Positions 33,117-42,539 of a stretch of DNA of 64,000 nt are shown here, piece after piece (position 1 is the first letter of the stretch; each line of letters begins with the position of its first letter). The DNA is taken from positions 49,043 to 113,042 of the forward strand of contig NZ_MRTQ01000017.1 of assembly GCF_001956215.1 (NCBI RefSeq), written 5' to 3'. Both the position numbers and the translations under genes were made by a program. The DNA is from Paenibacillus sp. FSL R5-0490. Its GTDB lineage: Bacteria > Bacillota > Bacilli > Bacillales > Cytobacillaceae. The notes beneath the pieces were generated by a model, which saw only the letters and a program-made list of their open reading frames with translations, was not told the origin of the DNA and ran no database searches.

Positions 33117-33778
33117 GACTCGATGACAATTGAGTCTTCCTCCATATGATCCAGAATCATTTCTGCCACTTCTTTAGGAGAACGAAGCCTCGATTTGTCC
33201 TTGATATGATCGCTTTCATCCCAGAAAGGGGTGTCCATGCCGCCCATATAAACCGCTTTCACTTTAATATTTGTATTCTCCAGTTCCTTCTGAAGGCTCT
33301 CCGTAAACCCTCTTACAGCGAATTTGCTAGCCACATACACGGATTCATTTACTTTCCCTTTTAATCCCGCAGTCGAAATGATATTCATCAGCAAACCTTC
33401 GTTTTTTTCCTTTAAAAAGGGAAGCAGGGCCTGTGTCATATAAATAGTGCCCAGCGTGTTAGTGTCGAACATGTCCTGGATGTTTTGCTCTGTAAGGCTG
33501 TTAACTGGCCCGAAATGCCCAACCCCGGCATTGTTAATCAGGCCATGGAGTTCATGATTTTGGATTTGCGTCATCAATTTGCTGATGTCTTTGGTTTGTG
33601 TGATATCTAAAGTATAGGATTGAGCACTTCCGCCGGCTTCATGAATTTCCTGTTCCACGCTCTGCAGCTTGTCCAATGTCCTGCCTGTTAAAATAATATG
33701 AAATCCCTGTCCCGCAAACAATAAAGCAAGCTCTTTTCCCAAGCCCGACCCTGCGCCGGTAATGATGACTGACTTCAT
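33107..33778 (-). CDS. SDR family oxidoreductase
   Basis: 223 residues, classical short-chain dehydrogenase. Cofactor motif TGAGSGLGKELA, NNAGVGHFG, the STAG serine segment and catalytic YVASK are all present. The substrate is unknown; the set resembles YqjQ/DltE-like reductases. The protein is slightly short at the C-terminus relative to 240-250 residues. AAAGGAGG precedes its ATG. Its end sits in the recX terminator, so its message and the recX message overlap. Confidence 0.85.
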   Translation of the reverse strand: MKSVIITGAGSGLGKELALLFAGQGFHIILTGRTLDKLQSVEQEIHEAGGSAQSYTLDITQTKDISKLMTQIQNHELHGLINNAGVGHFGPVNSLTEQNIQDMFDTNTLGTIYMTQALLPFLKEKNEGLLMNIISTAGLKGKVNESVYVASKFAVRGFTESLQKELENTNIKVKAVYMGGMDTPFWDESDHIKDKSRLRSPKEVAEMILDHMEEDSIVIESKK

Positions 33779-33956
33779 CTGAATCCTCCTTTAGAACGTC
33801 TTATAATCACCATCTTAGCAAAAAAGTCCAACACATGCGAAATGCATCAAAAACAAAAAGCAGGAGCCTTTTCTAAACGGGCATTTTCTCATATACTTAG
33901 CTATGGAAGCCTTAACAGTAAATGTAACTATCTGAAGAAAGTAAGAGGATATTAAT

Positions 33957-34286
33957 ATGCAGGAAAAAAGATACAGTACAATGACTACGTATGAGCTTCA
34001 GCAGGAAATTGCCAGTTTAAATGAAAAAGCAAAGAAAGCGGAACAGATGGGGATGGTAAATGAGTTTGCCGTGCTTGAACGCAAAGTCATAATGGCGAAA
34101 TCCTACCTGCTCAATCCAGATGATTTTTTACCCGGTGAAATTTATGAAATCGACGGGGATCCGGGAGTTTACTTTAAAATTGACTATATGAATGGTGTAT
34201 TTGCCTGGGGATTCCGGCTGAACGGAAGCAAAGGCGAAGAAGCTCTGCCCATTTCCATGCTGAAAAAGTTAGAGAAAAAAGGATGA
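33957..34286 (+). CDS. yfhH: YfhH family protein (DUF1811)
   Basis: 109 residues: an N-terminal helical half (MTTYELQQEIASLNEKAKKAEQ) and a small C-terminal beta barrel (PGEIYEIDGDPGVYFKIDYMNGVFAWGFR, split). It matches YfhH, a cytosolic protein of unknown function conserved next to recX. AGAGGA precedes ATG 33957. Repeat A copy 3 follows its stop directly. Confidence 0.88.
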   Translation: MQEKRYSTMTTYELQQEIASLNEKAKKAEQMGMVNEFAVLERKVIMAKSYLLNPDDFLPGEIYEIDGDPGVYFKIDYMNGVFAWGFRLNGSKGEEALPISMLKKLEKKG

Positions 34287-34287
34287 C

Positions 34288-34347
34288 CTGACGGGCAATA
34301 AGAAACAATCAGAGGGGGAAAGCCCCCCTGATTGATGTTTCACCTTA
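34288..34347 (-). repeat. Dispersed repeat A, shortened copy 3, acting as a terminator
   Basis: On the minus strand: TAAGGTGAAAC directly at the ypzG stop, then a CAATCAGGGGGG hairpin and a TTGCCCGT remnant; the long second hairpin is deleted. It separates the convergent yfhH and ypzG genes. Confidence 0.65.
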
Positions 34348-34503
34348 AGAATTTTTGCGAATCTGCCGCTTTAAAATAATGAGGTCTTGAGTTTGCTGGG
34401 TCTCGCCATTTACTTGTGAATGTGCACGTTTTGGCCTAAAGTGCGGTGAAGTAAATGGACTGGAATACGGATTATCACCAAAAAAGTTTTTGCTGTTTCC
34501 CAT
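34345..34503 (-). CDS. YpzG-like small protein
   Basis: 52 residues, polar and Ser/Asn/Gln-rich; MGNSKNFFGDNPYSSPFTSP and HSQVNGETQQTQDLIIL resemble the YpzG family seen in spore-formers. ATG 34503 follows GGAGGCTTGG. It lies just downstream of sspK on the same strand, which suggests sporulation expression, but no forespore promoter was identified. Its TAA is shared with the start of the repeat. Confidence 0.65.
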   Translation of the reverse strand: MGNSKNFFGDNPYSSPFTSPHFRPKRAHSQVNGETQQTQDLIILKRQIRKNS

Positions 34504-34522
34504 AACCAAGCCTCCCTGTATT

Positions 34523-34693
34523 TTAAAATTCAGGTGTGTCACTTTCGCGGTCTGTTGAAGCTTTCATTCGTTCCTGAGGGTGTGTGTTAATGGTGCCATC
34601 AGCCCGGCGTGAAGCATACTCTGCTTTTGCCCGCGGCTCCCCCTCCAATTTTATATTGTTCTGATTTGGGAAATTTCTCGCTTTATTGCGCAT
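34523..34693 (-). CDS. sspK: Small acid-soluble spore protein K
   Basis: 56 residues; [20 protein letters not shown] and [20 protein letters not shown] match SspK, a minor spore-core protein made in the forespore under sigma-G. The C-terminus is a few residues longer than in B. subtilis. ATG 34693 lies behind AGGAGG; the frame upstream is not supported. It shows directly that the organism forms spores. Confidence 0.9.
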   Translation of the reverse strand: MRNKARNFPNQNNIKLEGEPRAKAEYASRRADGTINTHPQERMKASTDRESDTPEF

Positions 34694-34820
34694 AATAAGC
34701 CTCCTAAACCGGAATAAGAGAGTGACCGGCAAATAGCTAATCACGTAATACTATTATTTGTATTTTACGGAAGGCTATGAAGGATTAAAGGGATTAATAA
34801 TTGGAAAAGAGGTGATTTTT

Positions 34821-35090
34821 ATGAATGAGTACCAGCAAAAGCTTTATGAGCTTTTATTGGAAAAGAATAACCTGCTTTCTGCAAGTCAGGCCCAGACATG
34901 GATTGAGCTGCTTTGGGAGGATTTCGAAGCAACATATGCCAAGGCTGGCAGAGAATATAAGGGTGCCGAAATGACAGAAAGAATTGTAAGGCAATGGATA
35001 GAAAACTATGGCAGCAGGCTCCATGAATTTGTTGCCAATAATCCTAAATACAAGCATTTGCTTGAGCAGGATAAGAATACCCTAAATTAA
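34821..35090 (+). CDS. yfhJ: YfhJ (WVELL protein)
   Basis: 89 residues; the SQAQTWIELLWEDFEATYAK segment contains the W-[IV]-E-L-L signature of this small cytosolic Bacillus family, function unknown. ATG 34821 (MNEYQQKLYELLLE) follows AAGAGGTG, so the longer open frame from 34758 is not used. A strong terminator and then repeat B copy 1 follow. Confidence 0.88.
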   Translation: MNEYQQKLYELLLEKNNLLSASQAQTWIELLWEDFEATYAKAGREYKGAEMTERIVRQWIENYGSRLHEFVANNPKYKHLLEQDKNTLN

Positions 35091-35127
35091 AAACAGGCTG
35101 CCCAATCGTAGCAGCCTGTTTTTTATT
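35090..35127 (+). terminator. Terminator of yfhJ
   Basis: AAAACAGGCTGC and GCAGCCTGTTTT with a 9-nt loop and a T tract. Confidence 0.9.
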
Positions 35128-35279
35128 AAAGGATAAGAAAGTATGAACGTCGATAACTGTCTAGCTCCAGCGCCTACCCCCTCGAGGTCACAAGCCAATC
35201 CTCCCAAAAAGGCAAAGAACGCCTTTCCGGGAGGCTCGTCTTGTGCTTGTCGGGGGTGGGCAAGGCGCTTGCGCTTTTC
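35128..35279. repeat. Nested-palindrome repeat B, copy 1
   Basis: Starts GGATAAGAAAGTATGAACGT then CGATAACTGTCTAGC and ends GGCGCTTGCGCTTTTC. Nested stems from outside in: GCGCC/GGCGC, CCCC/GGGG, CACAAG/CTTGTG, CCTCCC/GGGAGG, AAGGC/GCCTT. It lies between the yfhJ terminator and the stop codon of yfhP. Confidence 0.85.
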
Positions 35280-36260
35280 TTATCCCGGAAGAATATCCAG
35301 TTTTTTTCGAAGCTTTTCCTCGCTGAAAATCCAGCCTGTATAGGATGATTGAATGTTAAACTCCCGATCGAGCTGGACCACGGCTACAAATGGATAATGT
35401 CCATTGCTCCGGTAGCGGAGGTCAATAAAGCGAACTTCATAATAATCATCATATTCATCCACTTCCCAGCGGTAAACCGGTGAGAAGGAAAGGAATGCAG
35501 ATAGATTTTTATCTTTCTTCGCAGCTTCTATAACAGGTGTCTCGGGAACGGGAACGCGATTAAATTGATCGAGAATCCTCACGTGGTTTTTAACAGCACG
35601 CCCGACAAAAAATTGCTGCCTGCTCATAACCGCCACACGCCACTGATTAAATCTCATCGTTGGGGCAATGATGATTTCAGTTGCATCCGGTATCATAACC
35701 TTTACGGCATTTAAAACACTTCTCTGGGCCGCAAACCGCAGAAGATAATAAACGAAAATAATGCCATAAATGATTAGAAATGTATAACCTGGATGAGCCC
35801 CAAATGCCCAAATGAATAATCCGGCGACATGAATCCCGAAAATGAATGGGTCAAATGTGTTAATAATCCCCAGTGCTACCCATTTGGATGAAAAGGGCCG
35901 GAGTGCCTGTGTTCCATATGCATTGAATATGTCTACAAAAACATGCAGGAATACAGCCAAAAAAGTCCATAGCCATAAGTGCAGCAGATCCGCTGACGGA
36001 AAAAACGGATAAATCACAGCAAGTATGGCAAGCGGCCAAAGCAGGACGGCCGGAATGGAGTGAGTAATTCCCCTGTGATTGCGAATGTAAACGGCATTAT
36101 TTCTTAGTTTTAAGACAGTGTCGATATCAGGTATTTGCGAACCGATGATGGCTCCAATCATGACACTTGTTGCTGTAGCAGAACTCTCAGCAACAACGGG
36201 ATCAAGAGTGGCTATGCCGCCAAGCGCCAGCCCCATCACTACATGTGTGCCGGTATCCAA
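35280..36260 (-). CDS. yfhP: YfhP, membrane-bound metal-dependent hydrolase-like protein
   Basis: 326 residues of the DUF457/YdjM type. N-terminal MDTGTHVVMGLALGGIA, SQIPDIDTVLKL and NHRGITHSIPAV carry the conserved His/Asp cluster; 4-5 membrane helices follow (about 70-190), then a soluble C-terminal domain (about 195-326). B. subtilis YfhP is thought to act as a regulator of its neighbourhood, but the enzymatic role is unproven. TTG start with GGAGGT ten bases upstream. It diverges from mutY. Confidence 0.88.
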   Translation of the reverse strand: MDTGTHVVMGLALGGIATLDPVVAESSATATSVMIGAIIGSQIPDIDTVLKLRNNAVYIRNHRGITHSIPAVLLWPLAILAVIYPFFPSADLLHLWLWTFLAVFLHVFVDIFNAYGTQALRPFSSKWVALGIINTFDPFIFGIHVAGLFIWAFGAHPGYTFLIIYGIIFVYYLLRFAAQRSVLNAVKVMIPDATEIIIAPTMRFNQWRVAVMSRQQFFVGRAVKNHVRILDQFNRVPVPETPVIEAAKKDKNLSAFLSFSPVYRWEVDEYDDYYEVRFIDLRYRSNGHYPFVAVVQLDREFNIQSSYTGWIFSEEKLRKKLDILPG

Positions 36261-36466
36261 GAGGAAAATACCTCCTTCCCTGGTAATAAATCTTATGTGG
36301 AGTGCCTAATTTACTAAAAGTGTAACAGCAAAATTCTTGTATTAACAGCTGATTATGGGTACCTTTAAAGGTGTCGCAGAAGTTGATGTTCAATTATGAA
36401 TAAGCAGCAACTGTACTAATATATTCCCATATTTTCCGATTGTTTAACATCAGGAGGATTAAAAAA

Positions 36467-37561
36467 TTGAAAGAAGTTAGTCAAAATACAATCGAATCAA
36501 CCGATATAAAAGGTTTTCAAGATGATTTGCTCAGCTGGTTCGAAGCCGAGCAAAGGGATTTGCCCTGGAGAAAGGATCAGGATCCGTACAAAGTCTGGGT
36601 TTCTGAAATTATGCTTCAGCAGACGCGGGTGGACACCGTAATCCCCTATTTTCACCGTTTTATTGAACAGTTTCCGACCATCAAGGATCTTTCTGAAGCA
36701 GATGAAGAAAAGGTATTAAAAGCCTGGGAGGGTCTAGGGTATTATTCACGGGCTAGAAATCTTCAGGCTGCCGTCCGGGAGGTACATGAAAAATATGGCG
36801 GGAAAGTTCCGGATACGCCAAAAGAGATCTCCTCCCTAAAAGGAGTGGGACCCTATACAGCAGGGGCCATTCTCAGTATTGCGTATGGCATACCCGAACC
36901 GGCTGTGGATGGCAATGTAATGCGTGTCCTGTCGCGAATCCTCTCCATCTGGGAAGATATCGCCAAGCCTTCTTCCAGGAAAATCTTTGAGTCTTCCGTT
37001 CGAACATTAATTTCACATGAAAACCCGTCCCATTTCAACCAGGCGCTTATGGAGCTTGGCGCATTAATATGTACACCAACGTCGCCTTCCTGCTTATTAT
37101 GCCCGGTGAGAGAACATTGTACTGCTTTTTATGAAGGGACTCAGCAGGAGCTGCCCGTAAAAACGAAAACCAAAAAGCAGAAAAATGTGCAATTGGCTGC
37201 AGCTGTCCTTATAGATGATCAGGACAGAGTGCTAATTCACAAAAGACCCGGCAAAGGCCTGCTTGCTAATCTCTGGGAATTTCCTATGGCAGAGATCAAT
37301 ATTGCTTATGTAAGCGACAAAGAGCAGATGAAGGATGCGTTCAGCACACAATATGGCGCCGATGTGGATATACAGGAAATGACGGGTCAGATCGAACACA
37401 TTTTTTCCCATTTAACATGGAACATAAATGTTTATAAAGGAAAATTATTAGAACTTAAAGAGGAAAAAAGTGATTTGAAATTAGTCACCCTTGAAGAAAT
37501 GAAGGAATTTCCTTTTCCGGTTTCCCATCAGAAAATCTGGAAGCAATATTTGGAAAGCTGA
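36467..37561 (+). CDS. mutY: A/G-specific adenine glycosylase MutY
   Basis: 364 residues. It removes adenine mispaired with 8-oxoguanine. Helix-hairpin-helix [13 protein letters not shown], catalytic Asp in [10 protein letters not shown], and the [4Fe-4S] motif C-x6-C-x2-C-x5-C in [17 protein letters not shown] are intact; the C-terminal NUDIX-like domain with [13 protein letters not shown] reads the 8-oxoG. The TTG at 36467, nine bases after AGGAGG, is preferred to an earlier in-frame ATG at 36440 with no site. Matches B. subtilis YfhQ in position. Confidence 0.94.
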   Translation: MKEVSQNTIESTDIKGFQDDLLSWFEAEQRDLPWRKDQDPYKVWVSEIMLQQTRVDTVIPYFHRFIEQFPTIKDLSEADEEKVLKAWEGLGYYSRARNLQAAVREVHEKYGGKVPDTPKEISSLKGVGPYTAGAILSIAYGIPEPAVDGNVMRVLSRILSIWEDIAKPSSRKIFESSVRTLISHENPSHFNQALMELGALICTPTSPSCLLCPVREHCTAFYEGTQQELPVKTKTKKQKNVQLAAAVLIDDQDRVLIHKRPGKGLLANLWEFPMAEINIAYVSDKEQMKDAFSTQYGADVDIQEMTGQIEHIFSHLTWNINVYKGKLLELKEEKSDLKLVTLEEMKEFPFPVSHQKIWKQYLES

Positions 37562-37567
37562 ACATAG

Positions 37568-37596
37568 AAAAAAAGGGGAATAATCCCCTTTTTCCT
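37568..37596. terminator. Bidirectional terminator between mutY and yfhS
   Basis: AAAAAGGGGA and TCCCCTTTTT around a 4-nt loop. Confidence 0.85.
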
Positions 37597-37821
37597 TCAC
37601 TCATAGCTAACCCTGGTCCCATGAGTATAATCGGCTTCCTGCCTTTTCAGGCCGCCGCGGTTTTCTATTTCTTCAACAATCTCCCTATGAATCGTCTGGC
37701 CCTCAGAATTTAAATAAGGCATGATCTGCTGAAATGAATGATGGTAAAAAGCAAGCTCACTGTCCTTCCAGTCCGATTTCGACATCATGGATAGCTCAGT
37801 CATATCACGACCCACAAACAT
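37597..37821 (-). CDS. yfhS: YfhS family protein
   Basis: 74 residues, the family's length in B. subtilis. MFVGRDMTELSMMSKSDWKD at the N-terminus and a GGLKRQEADYTHGTRVSYE tail. Function unknown; it is linked by position to spore-formers. ATG 37821 follows GGAAAGGAAG; the longer frame to 37878 has no ribosome site. Position between mutY and fabL repeats the B. subtilis order. Confidence 0.8.
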   Translation of the reverse strand: MFVGRDMTELSMMSKSDWKDSELAFYHHSFQQIMPYLNSEGQTIHREIVEEIENRGGLKRQEADYTHGTRVSYE

Positions 37822-37983
37822 ATGCCATCTTCCTTTCCTCAATTGGATTACAGATAGTGTTTTAATTCGAATTGCCATATATACATGGAAAAAGCTAAAA
37901 TGAAATCGGTAAGGTGTTTTGTTTATAAATTCCCTTGATAAAAATCCTTAAACAACAGAAATACATAACAGAAAGGAAATTGA

Positions 37984-38736
<753 letters not shown>

Positions 38737-38821
38737 TTAAATATGGATATTTTTGGTTTGCAAAAAAGTTGGATAGTTTCCTCCACTCCCGGTTAAATTA
38801 ATGAGCGTGGAGGTGATTATA

Positions 38822-39013
38822 ATGGCTAAACAACCAAACCAATCTCAAGCTGGAACTAACGTTCAAGAAGTGAGACAACAAAACGCACAATCTGCTGGCC
38901 AAGGCCAATACGGTACTGAATTTGCCAGCGAAACAAATGCTGCTGAAGTAAGACAGCAAAACCAGCAAGCTGAAGCTCGCAAAGGTCAAAATGCAGGCAA
39001 ACAAAGCCGCTAA
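38822..39013 (+). CDS. sspE: Gamma-type small acid-soluble spore protein
   Basis: 63 residues, rich in Gln, Asn and Ala, lacking large hydrophobics. The EVRQQN unit occurs twice (about 16-21 and 42-47), within the repeat structure typical of SspE, which is an amino acid reserve degraded during germination. GGAGGTGATT precedes ATG 38822. Made in the forespore; a sigma-G promoter was not pinned down. A strong terminator follows. Confidence 0.93.
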   Translation: MAKQPNQSQAGTNVQEVRQQNAQSAGQGQYGTEFASETNAAEVRQQNQQAEARKGQNAGKQSR

Positions 39014-39023
39014 TTACATCTAA

Positions 39024-39067
39024 AGAAAGAAGCCGCCTTTTAAATGGAAAGGGCGGCTTCTTTTTTT
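39024..39067 (+). terminator. Terminator of sspE
   Basis: AAAGAAGCCGCC and GGCGGCTTCTTT flank a further TTT/AAA pair; seven Ts end it. Confidence 0.9.
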
Positions 39068-39185
39068 GTGCTGCTCTGCTCCTTCGACAAAACTTCCATA
39101 AAGTCAACATAACTAGTCAAAGGGTTAAAAAAAGGTACAGCGAAATTATAGAAATAGGAAAAATAATGGGGACGGTGGAACAAAC

Positions 39186-39437
39186 ATGGAGAACTTTAAC
39201 AGTTTAGTTTCAGAACAGATGAAAACGATGGAAAAACTTCTTTATCTGCAGAGTGAGCTGGAGCGCTGCCAGGAGATTGAAGAGGAATTAAAAGCCATTC
39301 AGCAGGAAACAGAGCTTGAAAGTGTTCAGTATGAAATTGCCAGAATGAAAGAAGAGCTCAAACAAATTCATCGTATATTTGAGGAACAGACCGAAGAGGT
39401 CATCCGCTCCTATCAGAAAGTAAATGTAACCGTTTAA
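39186..39437 (+). CDS. ygaB: YgaB family coiled-coil protein
   Basis: 83 residues, almost wholly helical with heptad-like spacing (LYLQSELERCQEIEEELKAI, IARMKEELKQIHRIFEEQTE). It matches YgaB of Bacillus in size and place, function unknown. ATG 39186 is preceded by a weak GGGGACGGTGG site. No terminator is visible after it. Confidence 0.82.
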   Translation: MENFNSLVSEQMKTMEKLLYLQSELERCQEIEEELKAIQQETELESVQYEIARMKEELKQIHRIFEEQTEEVIRSYQKVNVTV

Positions 39438-39724
39438 AGATAAACTCTCTATAATCTTTCGTTGTCTTCAATACCTATAAAATAAGCTATTATATCCTTT
39501 TTTTACAGCCGTTGATACATTTCAATGGCTCTTTGTTTTAAAAATTTCCTTTTACCGTTATAATAGTAGAAAACAGGAATCGTACTTTGTTGCCTTTTTC
39601 TTTTGATATTATTGAGTCATGCTGTGCAGTATATGCTAAGCATGAAGGGGAGGAAGCCTATTAAAGGCGCCAAAAAAGTATTATCAGGTTGCAAAGCTTC
39701 CGGAAGGAAAGTAGGGGAAAAAGA
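39438..39724. other. Gap between ygaB and ygaC
   Basis: No gene. TATAAT at 39559-39564 is the best -10 box for ygaC, but the -35 is poor. The short frames here lack ribosome sites. Confidence 0.4.
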
Positions 39725-40255
39725 ATGGCGGTACCCATCGAAGGCGAACCAATGCAAATACACAGCTATAAACATAATGGGCATATCCACCGCGTCTGGG
39801 AGGAAACAACCGTATTAAAAGGGACTCAAAATCTTGTGATTGGCGGAAATGACCGGACAATCGTAACAGAATCTGACGGAAGAACATGGGTGACGAGAGA
39901 GCCAGCCATTTGTTATTTTCATTCTCAGCACTGGTTTAATGTGATTGGAATGATTCGGGAAGATGGTGTTTATTATTACTGTAATATTAGTTCACCATTT
40001 ATTTTTGATGGAGAAGCGTTAAAGTATATTGACTATGATCTCGATATTAAAGTATATCCGGACATGACATTCAATTTGCTTGACGAAGACGAGTATGAAC
40101 GGCACCGTCAGGAAATGAATTATCCCGATGTGATTGACAGCATCCTTAAATCAAATGTGGACAACCTCATCCATTGGATCCGTCAGAGAAAAGGTCCTTT
40201 TGCACCCGACTTTATTGATATATGGTATGAACGTTATCTTACTTACAGACGCTAA
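39725..40255 (+). CDS. ntdP: Nucleoside tri/diphosphatase NtdP (YgaC, DUF402)
   Basis: 176 residues of the DUF402 family, whose S. aureus member hydrolyses nucleoside tri- and diphosphates. Typical blocks: [20 protein letters not shown], a VGYF-like [10 protein letters not shown] strand with Asp/Tyr pairs [12 protein letters not shown] that bind the metal, and [13 protein letters not shown] 39725 follows TAGGGGAAA. The gene is followed by a terminator and then repeat B copy 2. Confidence 0.85.
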   Translation: MAVPIEGEPMQIHSYKHNGHIHRVWEETTVLKGTQNLVIGGNDRTIVTESDGRTWVTREPAICYFHSQHWFNVIGMIREDGVYYYCNISSPFIFDGEALKYIDYDLDIKVYPDMTFNLLDEDEYERHRQEMNYPDVIDSILKSNVDNLIHWIRQRKGPFAPDFIDIWYERYLTYRR

Positions 40256-40281
40256 AAAAGGGCTGAATGCCGAAAAAAACG

Positions 40282-40316
40282 CCTGTTGGACCTTGAGTCA
40301 GCAGGTTTTTATTTTT
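40282..40316 (+). terminator. Terminator of ygaC
   Basis: CCTGTTG and CAGCAGG (one G-T) then TTTTTATTTTT. Confidence 0.7.
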
Positions 40317-40318
40317 GT

Positions 40319-40386
40319 CCAGCGCAAGCAGTCTGCCCCTCGGGGTCACAAGCTTGCCGAGGGGGGGCAAGGCGCTTGCGCTTTTC
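40319..40386. repeat. Nested-palindrome repeat B, minimal copy 2
   Basis: About 68 bp with ends GCGCAAGC and GCTTGCGC, inner CCCCTCGG and CCGAGGGG, and the shared GGTCACAAGCTTG block. The central hairpins of copy 1 are missing. It begins at the T tract of the ygaC terminator. Confidence 0.8.
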
Positions 40387-40469
40387 GCCATGAATCTGCA
40401 TGATTGCCGGGTTTAGGGGTAAGTTTAAGAAAATAACAGGGAATGAGACAGAGAGGGGGAGCGATCCGG

Positions 40470-42218
40470 TTGGACAGTATAAAAAGATATTTGAAGTTCG
40501 TTAAGCCGTATCGGCTTCAGATTATCGGAACCATTATCATAGGCATCATTAAATTTGCCATACCGCTTTTGATTCCGCTTCTGATTAAGTATGTAATAGA
40601 TGATATTATTGGCAATGATGCTTTGAGTCAGAGCGATAAGAACAGCACACTGTTAATGGTTATGGCTGTGATGATTGCTTTATTTGTCATCGCCCGTCCG
40701 CCAATTGAGTATTACCGGCAATACTTTGCCCAGTGGGTGGCAAGCAAAATTCTGTATGATATCAGGGATAAGCTTTTTACCCACATTCAAAAGTTAAGCT
40801 TCCGATTCTATGCAAATACCAGAACAGGGGAAGTGATCTCCAGGGTCATAAATGATGTTGAGCAAACCAAAACATTCGTCGTGACCGGTTTAATGAATTT
40901 ATGGCTTGATGTGGCAACCATATTAATTGCAGTTGTCATTATGCTGAATATGGACGTTACGCTGACGATTGTGTCGCTGCTGTTATTTCCATTTTATGCT
41001 TTCTCAGTCAAGTACTTTTTTGGAAACCTCAGAAAGCTGACAAGGGCCCGTTCACAGGCTCTTGCAGAGGTGCAGGGCTACCTGCATGAACGTGTTCAGG
41101 GAATGGCAGTTGTTAAAAGCTTTGCCATTGAGGATTATGAGCAAACCCAATTTGATGCGCAAAATAAGAATTTCCTGACAAAAGCGATCGACCATACAAA
41201 GTGGAATGCAAAGGCATTTGCAGTAGTGAACACCATTACAGACATATCACCGCTTTTAGTCATTGGATATTCAGGATATCAGGTTATCCAGGGAGATATT
41301 TCCCTCGGAGTCATGATGGCATTTGTCGCTTATATAGATAGATTGTACGGACCGCTCAGAAGACTTGTTAATTCTTCAACCACCTTAACCCAATCAATCG
41401 CATCCATGGACCGGGTCTTTGAGTTAATAGATGAGAAATACGATATTGACGATTCACCTGATGCCATTCAATGCCGTGATGTTAAAGGGCATATCCAATT
41501 TGAAGGAGTGAGCTTTTCCTACAATGAGACTGAGCCTCCGGTATTAAAGGAAATAAATCTCGATGTATCAGCAGGGGAAACGATTGCCCTTGTAGGGATG
41601 AGCGGAGGAGGAAAATCCTCACTGGTAGGGCTGATTCCGCGTTTTTACGATGTGAATGAAGGCCGAATTCTTCTTGACGGCACTGATATCCGTTCGTTTA
41701 AAGTAAGGAGCCTTCGCGATAAAATCGGGATGGTGCTTCAGGATAATATCCTGTTCAGTGAATCGGTCAAAACTAACATTCTGCTCGGCAAACCCGATGC
41801 CACTGAAGAGGAAGTAATCGATGCTGCCAAGGCTGCAAATGCCCACGAATTTATTATGAATTTGCCTGAAGGCTATGATACCAAGGTTGGCGAGCGCGGT
41901 GTGAAACTGTCGGGAGGGCAGAAGCAGCGAATTGCCATTGCGAGAATCTTTTTGAAAAATCCGCCGATCCTTGTGCTGGATGAAGCCACTTCAGCCCTTG
42001 ATCTGGAGAGTGAACATCTGATACAGGAAGCACTGGAAAAATTGGCTAAAGACCGCACGACTTTTATCGTGGCCCATCGACTTTCCACCATCACACATGC
42101 AGATAGAATTATTCTGATAGAGCATGGTGAAATTTCTGAAGCGGGAAGCCATGACGAATTAATGAAAAAACAAGGGAATTATTATAAGCTTTTTCAAGTT
42201 CAGCAGCTTGAAAATTAG
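40470..42218 (+). CDS. ygaD: ABC exporter (permease-ATPase fusion) YgaD
   Basis: 582 residues: six membrane helices (about 1-310) and an ATPase domain with Walker [10 protein letters not shown], signature LSGGQKQR, Walker [13 protein letters not shown] with the catalytic Glu, and switch AHRLST. It is complete and so can act as a homodimer, in contrast to the split pair at 24-28 kb. Substrate unknown (lipid or drug). TTG 40470 is nine bases after GGGGGAG; an in-frame ATG at 40443 has no site. Confidence 0.9.
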   Translation: MDSIKRYLKFVKPYRLQIIGTIIIGIIKFAIPLLIPLLIKYVIDDIIGNDALSQSDKNSTLLMVMAVMIALFVIARPPIEYYRQYFAQWVASKILYDIRDKLFTHIQKLSFRFYANTRTGEVISRVINDVEQTKTFVVTGLMNLWLDVATILIAVVIMLNMDVTLTIVSLLLFPFYAFSVKYFFGNLRKLTRARSQALAEVQGYLHERVQGMAVVKSFAIEDYEQTQFDAQNKNFLTKAIDHTKWNAKAFAVVNTITDISPLLVIGYSGYQVIQGDISLGVMMAFVAYIDRLYGPLRRLVNSSTTLTQSIASMDRVFELIDEKYDIDDSPDAIQCRDVKGHIQFEGVSFSYNETEPPVLKEINLDVSAGETIALVGMSGGGKSSLVGLIPRFYDVNEGRILLDGTDIRSFKVRSLRDKIGMVLQDNILFSESVKTNILLGKPDATEEEVIDAAKAANAHEFIMNLPEGYDTKVGERGVKLSGGQKQRIAIARIFLKNPPILVLDEATSALDLESEHLIQEALEKLAKDRTTFIVAHRLSTITHADRIILIEHGEISEAGSHDELMKKQGNYYKLFQVQQLEN

Positions 42219-42539
42219 GTATAAAAGCCGGCTCTATTACAGGGCCGGCTTTATTTGTGTGCTTTTTTATAGCAATGCGTTAAATTACTATAGTGTTAAA
42301 ACAGCTTCCGGCAATTAACGGTCATTAATCTCCATCTTTTTCATAATTATTAGTAGGATATTACTTACAAATCCATATTTAAAAATATATAATGTTTACT
42401 ATATTTAAATAATTTAGAAAAATGAGTAGACTTAACCAATCTTTTTTTATAGAATGAAAAAAAGATAGTGACCTAAGGTCCAAAATTGTTAAAAATGTCC
42501 CATTTCATAGAAAAGGACGATCAGGAAAGGAGTATCCGT
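42219..42539. other. Gap between ygaD and the peptide importer
   Basis: It holds the ygaD terminator (42223-42256, AAAGCCGGC/GCCGGCTTT) and an AT-rich promoter zone: TTACAA (42365-42370), 17 bp, TATAAT (42388-42393). An A/T-only hairpin lies near 42443-42467. No regulator site is convincing. Confidence 0.5.
42223..42256 (+). terminator. Terminator of ygaD
   Basis: AAAAGCCGGC and GCCGGCTTT, followed by ATTT. Confidence 0.8.

Noticed and set aside
42398..42424. CodY-like AATTTAGAAAAAT near the peptide importer promoter
   Set aside because: Five of 15 positions differ and the central core is broken, so it is weaker than the livJ candidate.
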